Below are positions 11,472 to 23,400 of a stretch of DNA of 64,000 nucleotides, in pieces (position 1 is the stretch's first letter; the number at the start of each line of letters is the position of its first letter). The DNA is taken from assembly GCA_949752745.1 (NCBI GenBank), contig OX457031.1:24876081-24940080 (forward strand), in the 5' to 3' direction. The translations under genes and the position numbers were made by a program. Under the pieces are notes generated by a model. The model ran no database searches. It was given only the letters and a program-made list of their open reading frames with translations, and was not told the origin of the DNA. This DNA comes from Protula sp. h YS-2021 (taxonomy: Eukaryota; Annelida; Polychaeta; Sabellida; Serpulidae).

Positions 11472-14400
11472 GTAAGATTCTCTGTTGAAATTATGAGCTG
11501 CTTGGGAGGAACCCCTTGGGTGAGAGGTTGTTGCTGGGATGGTTATCACATCAGCATCATGACATACTGTAAAACAGAGGTAATTGGGAAGAGCGTAATT
11601 GTTTATCAGTGCCAGTTACATAAGCAATCATCGGAGTAATCATACGAGGCTCATTTATCTGAATATTGGTACTCAATTGGCTCGGGAATTACGGAAGACC
11701 GAAAATAAAGAGGGAGGGGAGAGGTTGCCGGCAACCTATTGGTTTCAAAACTAAGAGAGATATAATATGCCTGCTAACGCGGAGGGTTTTTTTCCCGTAG
11801 TCTAGCTTATTTACATTTCTGGGATGGAGCTACAGTATTACTGGTGTTACAATACTTACAATACAATACAATACTTCTGACAACTTGGTATCTATTTCTG
11901 TTGGAAGTCGTGAACCCTACCCACCAAAATCAATGCTTCCGTCATGTACAGCTAGAAACAGAATTAAAGCTTTCTATTGAGTATTGGATACACAAAGATT
12001 TTTTTCGGTAGTGGCTGAACTATAGAAACCACCCATCCTATTAACAGTGTGGGCAGTGCGCTTATGGCAAAGCTATATGTTTTAACTTGAAAATGTCATT
12101 GTCATGTATATTCCTTTTCATTAACATTTCATTTCAGAATGCGGCACAAAAGCTTCAAAAAGAAATTAAAAACTACATCACTTGCCTTAAAGGTAAGTAT
12201 TTAAATTGCATGCAGATGTATATCTTCTCAGGAAGGCCTATTTTGCATTTTTTTTCTGATCACTTGTACCTGCATACGTGAAAGAAACGTGTGCACAAGC
12301 TCATGGGCTAGATATCACATCCACAATTTTGACAAACGCCCATTCGAAGTGGAGGAAGGGGTTTGTAAAAAAATGGTGCGGTTATTGGAACGACGGGCTT
12401 GCAGCCGTAGCAGTACTGCGGCAATGGCGTTAGGGGGTGCTAATCAGTTGACTATTGTGGTATCTAAATACCTGACCCCCCCCCCCCCTCCGACGTAAAA
12501 AAGAACCTTCACCACGAAAAAAAAAATATTCCATACAAAGAATGATGAAGTCCCGGGAGGTGGTGGGGCGGTACGAAGAAAACGTTTGATAAAGTGCCAA
12601 AGTGTGGACTTGGGCACTTTATCAAACGTTTATCAACCTGGGTCAGGTGGACGGTGGGACAATTTTTGTTTGTGACCTGGAAACTACTGTTTGCGTTAGG
12701 CAACTTGGCAAGCGTAAACAATGCAGATTTGAATGGAGTTAGGATACGGGCTTCATAGAAAAAAAAATAACTTGAAACATTGGCAAGCGTTTAAATAAAT
12801 ATAAAAAATATAAATAACTAAGCAAATTAGAAAGTAAATAGAAAACAAATGGTACAAACATTGCTGTTGAGTTTGGTAATTGAAAACGGGAAGTAGAAAA
12901 TTGTTGGTGGTAGTGGTAAGGATTTTCAGTGATATTCTCCAGGGTCAGATGCTGCTATCTATCTTCTCGCGTGTGTGTGTAACACACCGTGCGACGAGGA
13001 TAGTGTGGTGAGTGGCTTCGGGCAAGGTGCAATCAATCTCCCTGTGGCTTGCACACCGAATCGATTTCTGCGTTGTTTATTGATACTGGGCTATCTCCAT
13101 AACCATGTATGACAAGAAATTAGGCCAAGTTTAGCAGTCGATTTATTGTTATCTGTAGGGAATATATTTACGATATTGTTTTTGGTGCAGAGTAAAAAGT
13201 TCGTTGAGTTGGTACTTCCTGCTAAGGTAGCCTTTGGTCCCAGTTATAATTGCAGGGTTTTTTGTACCAAAAAAAAAAAATAAATAACTAGACCATTTTC
13301 GCTCCCAGGTGGCGAAAATCACACTCACTGCCACAAAAGTGTGATTCTGAGCACTGAAAAATTCAGAATTCTATAAACATCTTTGTTGCCATGCCAAGTT
13401 GTCACTTGAATCAAAACTAAACGCAACATAGCTTTGGCATATCCTGTGTTAACCCGATGATCCAAAGGGAACTTTGACGGAGCGATAACCACAATTCCTT
13501 ATGATTGTCACTGTCTAAACGGTGATGTGATTAATATTTTCGCGACGTCTGTATATCACTCCCCTGATAAGTCGGAATGTAGACAGTGAGGGCGGACCCC
13601 CCCCCCCCTCCCCCCACCCTATTTAGGCACTGCAGAGAAAAGATCACCTCTGTGAAAAAATTCGGCTGCAAATTCTACCCCCCCCCCCCCTCCAAGAAAA
13701 AATAATAAAAATCAGCAAAAAAAATAATAAATAAATAAAATAAATAATAAATGAATAAAAAAATAACCTGTAAAAATTTTCTTTTTTTTTATCAGTGGTG
13801 ATTTGGTATGGACGCCGTTTTTACCATACCCGAATATTTGCGATGCAGACTCCCATTTTCATCGAAAACGCGACGTTGATGAAGGCTAAAATGTCCACTG
13901 GGATGAATAAAGTATAGTAGCATCATAAACATTAATGTAATGCTAATTTGTAACAGTCTGAGGAATACAAGTGCATAGATCGTTCTTCGCGTTGCGTTTA
14001 ATCTTGTAGCGAGTTCAGGAAACCCAGAGTGGTATAATGTGAAAACAACTTAATAGCAAGTGTGGTGGTGGACATCCTTGAAACGTGGGAGATAAGCATC
14101 CCCGTCGAGATATTTCCTGTTCAGCCTAACGGCAAACGTATAGGACATACTTGGGCATGCTTTGTTATAAGCAAAGGGATCAATTGCTTGCTTGAACGAT
14201 TAGCTATAACGTGGCGGGTGCGTACCCCACAATGGGCTTTAGTGCAAAATTTCAATGTGGATGTTTTCATGTAAAATGTTAATGAATTTATAAACACAAT
14301 GAAGGGAACCAATTGCACATACTGCAGTATGTCTGTGCTAAATTTGGTCATCCTAGCCTTGACTGTCTCGGGTGAGTTGTCGTGACAAAGTTATGGCGGG

Positions 14401-17400
14401 AAAAAAAGGTATCATACGACAACACCCCGCCAAATCGTACGAATTCAATAAACTCTGGGATTGAAAACCCTCAAGTGTAAACAAAAACTTACTGGCAACA
14501 ATATGTGTAGCAAAAAATCACTGTATTGTCCTTTTTCTAAGCGGTTTAAGTGTTTTATTGCAGTTTAATTGCACTTAAACTCGCATTCAAAATTAACAGC
14601 AAGGAATCCGCTTTTGAAGCAGGCTCCGTGTATCGTGAACGCATTTGTGGTGGTTCATAAAGTACATGTGCACTCGTTGTTGTTTTCTTCTCTTTTCGGT
14701 TGAAACAGTATCTCGCTGTCCCAGAGTTCGCGTTAGGTTTTTTGAATGGCCTGCGTACAACTGGACACAAACCTTTCGCAATCATGCGTCAAGTTTTCTG
14801 ATGGCTGTGACAGTAATGTAAAGTTTTGATCTTGTATACGTACGCCAGACATTCTATGCCAGACAGTGAAGACTTTTCCCCGTTTTAAAACACGGCGTTC
14901 GTGTCGTCATCGATCGCTTCTGTAGAAACAGGATCGCATTTTATTGCTCCAGAATGAAAAGAATCATGGATCGGCTGTATGGAGACCACTATATTTGGTA
15001 TTTACGAGGCTATGAAGAGAACACTGGTCAGCCATAAGTGTGTGATTCAAATATTAAGTACGACAAGGATTGATATGTCATTATAAGGTGTAGGACAAAA
15101 TGGCAAGTAAACACGGTCAAAACTTATTTTGCTATTCCGTTTTCCGTTTTTTAATATAAGTAAAAAATGAAGTTTTGATAGTGCCATTTTTTCCAATTTT
15201 GCCGTTTTTTCCTTGTGCCATTTTTTCCACGTGCCATCCGTTGACATTTTTCCGCACCCCGTCATTATATAATAGTTATGGCACTGAGGTCTCGCCACAG
15301 TGTTGTCACTTATGAAAGGCGTGTGCACAAGTACGCAGGATTCCCACCGCCATGGGAACACCTGGAAACTCTTGGAACATTTCTTACATCCCTGAAAGTC
15401 ATAGAAATGTCAGGGAATATTTAAACAAAACCTTGAGAAGTTATGAAATTTTTTACCTAGAAAATATTTCTAGGTTTCCAGGAAACATGTTATTTAAACC
15501 TACTTCAGTTTGAACGAAATTTATATTCAAGGTGGATTTTTCAACAGTTTTGCAGTTATGTGTATAGAAATCATAAAATAAACCTCGGAAAGTCATGGAA
15601 ACTCATGGAAAATGTCATTAGAAGGTCATGGAAAATGGATGTGAGATCCACCCAGAGGAGTCGTAGAAAATCACTTTTGTAAAAGCGTGGGAACCCTGGT
15701 AGGCGTTGTCAAGCCTTGCTTGTGTTCAGTCAGCGATTGAGAACTATTTCACTGTTGTTTCTTCATGTGATACTTCTGTCAACATTAAGAATGTCCTTCA
15801 TTTGTATTTGACATTTTTTTCTGCTGTACAGCCATGCAGAATGCCAGTATAAATATATACAACGCCATACGAGAAACATACGAGCCAAACTGGTCCGGCT
15901 ACACAGACATAGTCAACGCTATAGAGGTATGCCGCTGTTCGTCCTGTTGGTGAAATGCTGGCACAAGGTGCTGGTTAAAGCTAAGAAAATGTTGTAATAT
16001 CAAACAGTAGAGAAAGTAAATTCCAAAAAACCCATTGCGTCCTGGTAGATGAACAGTAAACGATGTCATATCACACAATGAATCAACTATGTTTACTTAT
16101 CGTGTATTTTCATGAAGTGTGTTTATATTCTGACAGCAATTACACAATGAATCAACTATGTTTACTTATCGTGTATTTTCATGAAGTGTGTTTATATTCT
16201 GACAGCAATTGTCATTCCTGTGGGAAGACTACGTGAAACGACTACAGACCGAGGTACAAGACCCACTCTCCATTTACATGAGCAGATTCCCGGATGTTAG
16301 GGTGAGTTGGTCGTCCATGGCTTTTCACCTACTCCCCCTCCTTCCCACCTCCGCACTCTTCCGCTTTTGCTCTCCCGGTCATTCGTAGAAAGTGATATGG
16401 TGTTGTATATTATTATCACAGAATAGTTGAGATACTTTAGGCTCCAGGAAGTAATAGTAAAGTAATTGCTTTGTTGCTTTGGTATCTTTGAGTCATATCT
16501 GTATCACTGCCAGGCATTTGCGTTAGTAGCGCCCAAATATCGCCTAACTGAACGGTAACCATGTGGTATGGTGATATATTGCATCGAGCCCCTCTAGAAA
16601 GTTTACTAGAATATTAAACTGCTTCGTTACTACCCCTGTAACAGACCTCGAGACCGTAGCTTTTCCAAATCGAAAGTGGACATTGGCCAAACTTTAAGGA
16701 ACCCCCAACTCGTGCTCGCTGTGTGTGATGAAATCTGAGTGAATGCAGCCATTTCGAGAATTTGTTAGGGAAAACAGTTAATTTTTTTTTTACATTTTGA
16801 ATTGTGTTTGAGGGGAAAATGAGATTGGTGAACTACTAGTATTACTATTGGGAGAATGTGCTTCTCAGCAGGCTGATTGCTCGCCAGTCACATTATTAAG
16901 CAGGAGACTGGTGAAAAACCCGATTTTCGTCACAATTTCAACCATTATTTCTATTTTTAATTCCATCACGAGATAAAAAGGAACAGGTCATAACTTATCT
17001 TTTGAAGTACTTAGTCATTACAGATCCGGTTATCATTTTAACATATATACAGAGTTACTTGCTGTAGTATTAGCTATAGTGCATGTTCAGGAATACGGTC
17101 CCATTGTGGTTTCTACCGGGAAACTATATATAATCCCAACACGTGGTTAATTACTCACTGTTTAGTTAGCATCTTAGCAGTCAATAGAAATATTAAAAAT
17201 TCACACTGTGTTTTACTGCTTTCACCAATAATCCTACATGGTGGCAGCGTTGTCTCATTAAATTGGATAAAGTAAAAAAAAAAATGGCTCAAGCAAGTGT
17301 ACAACCACCTGAAAAATTAAATTTCAACAGACCGGAAGAATGGCAGAGATGGATAAAACGGTTCGAACGATATCTCACTGTAGCAAATATAGAAAGTGGA

Positions 17401-20400
17401 GAACAAAAAGTTAACACTTTGATTTATGCTATGGGACCTCAGGCTGAAGATATCTTACTTATGTTCGGACTGTCCGCCGCAGAAGCCATCGACTATACGG
17501 TTGTAAAGGAAAAATTCGACAAGCACTTCGTAGTGAGAAGGAATGTAATTTTCGAAAGGGCGCGATTCAATAACCGAAACCAACTCGAAGGTGAGTCCAT
17601 TGAATCGTTCGTCACGGACCTGTATTCTTTGATCGAATTCTGTAATTATGGCGAAATGCGGGACGAACTATTGCGTGATAAAATCGTGGTAGGGATCCGT
17701 GACAAAAAGCTGAGTGAGTCACTCCAGCTTGATGAAAAGTTAACTCTAGAAGCTGCGTTAAATAAAGTGCGTTCGAAGGAAATGGTCGCGAAGCAGTCAC
17801 AACAATTGAGTGACTTACACGTTGCGCAAGCCGATATGGTGAAACGGAAAACACAAAAGGCACCTACCCAGAAATCGCAAAAAGGGGGGAAACCGAAGAA
17901 TCGACAGGACAAATCCAAGGTTTGTCACAGATGTGGTAACAAGCCACACAAGTTGAGCGAATGCCCAGCACGTGACGCAAAATGTAACGCATGCGCTAAA
18001 ACCGGACATTATGCAAAAATGTGTCGTAGCAAATCGGATGTCAAAGACATTGGTGCCGAATCAGAAGAAAAGTCATTCCTAGGTACGGTGCACATCTCCG
18101 AGGTGAGTGACAGCAACTGGGAAATTGAGCTGAAAGTCAATAATACCCCGATAACGTTCAAAATAGACTCGGGAGCCGATGTAACTGTCGTGAGTCACGT
18201 AGACTTTAAGAGAATATCTCAAGACACCAAACTACAAAAATCGGACCAGGTATTAATTGGCGCGAGCAACAGACCCCTGAAAACCCTAGGTATGTTTCAA
18301 ACAAACATTGTTAACGGAACAAAAGGCAAATCCAGCCAGAAGGTGTATGTGGTCGACAAACTAAGAAAACCATTGCTTGGTAAACCCGCAATTATAGCGT
18401 TGAACATTTTACAACGTGCGAATGAAGTCAAAGTTGATCTCACCCCTTCGAGTACGCCCCTGGGTTACAAGGAAAAGATCCGCCGCCTATTCCCGCGATT
18501 ATTCACAGGACTCGGGACAATTAAAACAGGCGAATATCGTATCAAGTTACAGCCAAACGCACAGCCGTTCAGTGTCGCCGCACCCCGCCGGATATCACAG
18601 CCATTGTTGCCAAAGGTCAAAGAAACACTTGACAGTATGTTATCTCAGGGTGTGATCCGGAAGCTTGGTGCAAATGAAGTCAGCGAGTGGTGTGCTCCCA
18701 TCGTTGTGGTTCCAAAGAGTGATTCAACGTCAGTGCGGATATGCACCGATCTTACCGCACTTAACCGCTACATTATACGACCGAGGAGCAACATAAACAC
18801 TGTTGATGAGACATTGGGTAAGATCAATGGACGCGTATTCACAAAATTGGACGCGAATTCATTTTTCTTTCAAATGAAGTTGGCGCCGGAATCACAACTT
18901 CTAACGTCATTTATCACCCCGTTCGGAAGATTCTGCTATACAAAAGTGCCCTTTGGTATCACATCGGGACCGAAATTAGCCCAGGATACCATAGACGGAA
19001 TCTTAAGCGGCTGTGAGCGTAGTGCGGTCATCATAGATGACATCTGTGTGGCTACAGATAGTGATGAAAACGACACCGAGTCACACGAGAAATATCTCTT
19101 TCCTGTTCTGCGAAAGCTGCAAGACGCTGGAATCACACTCAACATGGAGAAATGTGAGTTCCTAAAGCCATCAATCACTTTTGTCGGTCATAAAATAAGT
19201 GCACAAGGAATAAGCGCTGATGACAAAAAGGTAACCGCAATCAGGGATATGCCAACTCCCACGTGTGTTACTGATCTTCGACGTTTCATGGGAATGGTGA
19301 ATCAGCTGGGAAAATTCTCCAAACGGCTAGCTGATTTAACCGTCAATCTCCGTCCGCTGCTCAGCACCAAGAATGACTGGATGTGGGGACTGGAGCAGGA
19401 CCGTGCTTTCCAGGAGGTAAAAGAGGAGATTTGCTCACCCCAAGTGTTAGCACAGTACAACCCATGCTACGAAACCAAGATACGAACAGACAGTTCTAAG
19501 AATGGCTACGGGGCAGTCCTGCTGCAGAGGAAATCGCCAAGAGATGATTTCAGGCCTGTGTATTTCGCTTCAAAATCGCTGACCCCAACCGAGCAACGTT
19601 ACAGCATAATTGAAAAAGAGGCAGGAGCGATTGTCTATGCATGCCATAAATTTGATCAGTTCATCTTGGGTCTAGACAACCTAACCGTGGAGACAGACCA
19701 AAAACCACTCGTTACGCTCCTGGGGAAGAAGTGTCTCGATGCAATGCCGCCAAGGATATTGCGTTTCAGGCTGGCCTTGATGAGATATAAATTTAACATC
19801 CGGCACATTTCCGGAAAACAAAACACCACAAGTGATTGCTTATCACGTGCCGCCGTTCCAGACGCACATTCCTCGTACCTAGAAACGGAGGCAAAGTGCT
19901 ACATAGAATCAGTGCTCTACAACCTTCCCTGCACTGACAAGCGTCTGGAACAGATCAAACAGGTGCAGCAGGATGACGAGATCTGCATTAAAATTTCACA
20001 GTTTACGTGTGATGGGTGGCCCGACAAAGCACAGCTGCCAGGCGCACTCATATCGTATTATCAGTTCCGTCACGAGTTTTCCATGCACAACGGTCTGCTA
20101 TTGAAAGCTGACAGGTTAGTCATCCCCGCGTGTCTAAGGCTCGATATCCTAGACCGCATTCACACAGGTCACCTCGGTATACAGAAGTGCCGGGATCGTG
20201 CAATTCAATCTGTGTGGTGGCCAGGGTTATCAAAACAAATAGAGGACATGGTAAAAAGTTGTTCTACATGCGCGCGTCATAACAGTGACCAAGCAGAACC
20301 ACTGCAAACAACGCCATTGCCCGATCGCCCATGGCAACGTATAGCCGCCGATTTATGTAACATTAAAGGAACACCCTACTTGGTAGTGGTAGACTACTAT

Positions 20401-23400
20401 TCCCGGTTTATCGAGATGGCAAGGTTAGACGTCAATTCAAAATCTGTCACCGTTGTCACGCATCTCAAGTCTATATTCGCTAGGCACGGTATTCCGGAAG
20501 TGCTGGTCTCAGATAACGGACCACAATTTGTCAACAGCGCCATGAACAGCTTCAGCGCTGAATATGGGTTCAACCATAAAACGTCATCGCCGAAGTATGC
20601 CCGAAGCAATGGATCAGCGGAAAATGCAGTCAAACGCCTAAAATCTAGCATACTGAAAAACAAAGATCCGTACCTTGCGCTATTGACGTACAGGTCAACG
20701 CCCTTGGCCAATGGGTACAGTCCGTCAGAGCTATTGATGGGTCGCAGGCTAAGAACAACACTGCCTGTTGCCCCACACACCCTCAAGCCAATTAAGCAGC
20801 AAGACGACATACGGAGAAGAGAGGAGGAATACAGAGCAAAGATGGCTGACAACTACAATCGTCGCCATGCAGCCATAAATCTTCCTGTTCTTAAATCAGG
20901 CGATAAGGTGTTTATCCGTGACAGGTCGGAGAATGCCACAGTCCTCGAATCAGCTCAAAATTCACCGAGGTCATATGTCATTCAAACACCTGATCGTGTG
21001 CTCCGACGAAACAGGAGAGATTTGATACAGATGCCGACTGTGTCAAACAACCTCAACCTCTCAATCCCCGAGCATAAATCATCTGAGAAGTGCACACGCA
21101 CCCGCTTTGGGAGAATCAGTAGACCTCCGGACAGGTTACACACAACAGAAATCCAACCGGAGTGATCTAGAATAGGGACAAGTTTATTTTTAGAATGTAT
21201 TAAATATGTGTATTGGTATTGAGTTATAATGATTGAAGTACAATATATTTCTTATTTCAGGAAAAGACTCAGTATCACTAGATTTAGTCCGCTTAAAATA
21301 AAGTGTAATGTGAGTTAGAAAATAAGATGTATTTACAGTTAGAGGATGATAATGCATGAGCTTTTTATAATCCTAAATCCTGTTCACAGAATCCATGATG
21401 GCACAGTAAAGAAAAACAAAACAAATGCTTTCACTGTGTGAAGGTCAAATACTTCTAAATATTGCACAGCTGTTTGTTTACAAACTATGATGTACTTTGG
21501 AAGTTCCTGGTATTTATCAAGCTGCTATTTTTAAAAGTGAAAAACATTGATGTAATGTTCTGTTCAAGTCTAAATAGATGGATCGAAATATTTGAATGTA
21601 ATTGATAAAGAAATTAATTAATGTTAAGGAACTAATCATTATCCTTTTTCAATTAATTTAAAAAGCTTAACAAAGGGGGATGTAGTATTAGCTATAGTGC
21701 ATGTTCAGGAATACGGTCCCATTGTGGTTTCTACCGGGAAACTATATATAATCCCAACACGTGGTTAATTACTCACTGTTTAGTTAGCATCTTAGCAGTC
21801 AATAGAAATATTAAAAATTCACACTGTGTTTTACTGCTTTCACCAATAATCCTACACTTGCCTTTTCAAATAACAAGAAAAATAACAAGTAAGAAAGGAC
21901 TGATACAATAGTTAAAACATGCATTGAATGTGAATACCAGCGGTGTGGCCTTGAAACCATTGAAGAACACTTGTTGCTGAAAAAGTAGGCATCGCTTCTT
22001 CTGTAAAGTCTTGTCATTACAGCAGCGTTATCGCGTTATCTAAAGGAGTCCAAAAATTTCAGAAAGAAGTCGAAGAACGTCTTAAAATTATCTTTAGTCA
22101 CACGGACATTTTTACAGCATTTGAAATTTAACAGCTTCGTGTTATTAGTCAGATACACAATTATGTCAGTGAAATCGTATGACTTATTTTGGGGTTGTGT
22201 TAAGAAGATAGTGATTTGATAGTTTATAGATAGATAATTTATGTGAATACTGTTGCTTCTTGGGTCATTTTTTTCTGTGTGTCCTATAATACTGTTAGCA
22301 ATCGACAATTGTACATGTTTTCTCTGTTCGCACCAGTGTACGCTTTGACTTGGAGGACGTATGATCATTCATGATTTGCAGTATTCACTGCTATTGCTGC
22401 TTGGGGGCTTTGAGGGTGGGGAGGGGGTGGGGAGGGTCGAACACTTAAGTGGCCATGTCGTCATAAAATCAAGTGACTTGTGTCACTTGTTGTGATGATT
22501 GAATTACAATTCTGCGTATCTCTTTTTTTTTCGAGAAAGGAAAATAAAAAAAATTTTCGTATGTGTCAGAGATTATAAAAACTGAGTTTCTCATTGGTCG
22601 AAAGTTTCTATCGTGTTTTCTTTATCACTGTGTGTCTTTGACCTCATGCAGTAATGACTTACAGTTGGTACGTACTGTAACGTACAGCTATAAGTAATCG
22701 GGGTTTTTTTTCTGTACAATGCCCAGTTGTGCCACTTGACGTGAAAGCAAAATGACCTCGTTAGTCCACCTCGCAGCTGTGCCCCACTTTTTACGACGAG
22801 TCACAATCAATCGATTGTTCAGTTTTAAATATATTTTTCAGATTTTAAGTAGGGTATTTGCACTAAAATACTGAATAACAGGGGTGAAACTTAAGATTTT
22901 TCTTGCCGTGGCCCGCCGGGCCACGAGCCAAAAAAATTTGGTGGCCCGAGCCAAAATCTGGTGGCCCGGATTATTTTTGCAAATAAAACGATAAAACAAA
23001 ATAAAATAGAATAAAAACCCCCAAAATACATTTCTGACATTAATATTCACTCATGTGACAATCTTAAAGTTTTCATTCAATGTTTTTCCGCCAATCCAAG
23101 CGTAAGCTGCCGCCTCTTCACATTCGATGGATTCTGTGTCAACCGTTTTCGTGATTTCAAAGTCTCGAGCGCAGGGTTTTCTAGGGCGCATCCCACCCAT
23201 GCTCCACAGGTTGATGGCGATAGTTGGATCAAATGTTGCTATCTCGCTCGATTCTAGCTGAACCATTAGCAAATCGCTCAAATGGGAGTCAGTGAGGGTT
23301 AAGCGCCAGTTGGTTTTCACTCGCTATATGTGCTAAATCATCCCTCTCTTTTCGTTGGCCACGAGCCCCCAAATTCTGGTGGCCCGAGTCAAAATCTGGT

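Larger units (their letters stand above)
17063..21856 (+). mobile_element. Ty3/gypsy-type LTR retrotransposon, apparently intact
   Basis: The element lies in the sense orientation in the Amph intron between exons 5 and 6. It has 176 bp LTRs at 17063-17238 and 21681-21856 that I read as identical, beginning TG and ending CA. The 5 bp target duplication is CTTGC (17058-17062 and 21857-21861). A primer-binding site directly follows the left LTR, a polypurine tract precedes the right LTR, and one long gag-pol frame lies between them. No env-like frame follows pol. Identical LTRs and an open frame point to a very recent, possibly still mobile, insertion. It belongs to the metavirid-like retrotransposons; no finer clade is claimed. 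Confidence 0.95.

Noticed and set aside
17263..17283. Start of gag at 17263
   Set aside because: The codon there is TTG. The first ATG of the frame is at 17284.
20397..20852. 151-residue minus-strand frame
   Set aside because: It is an antisense shadow of the retrotransposon integrase region.
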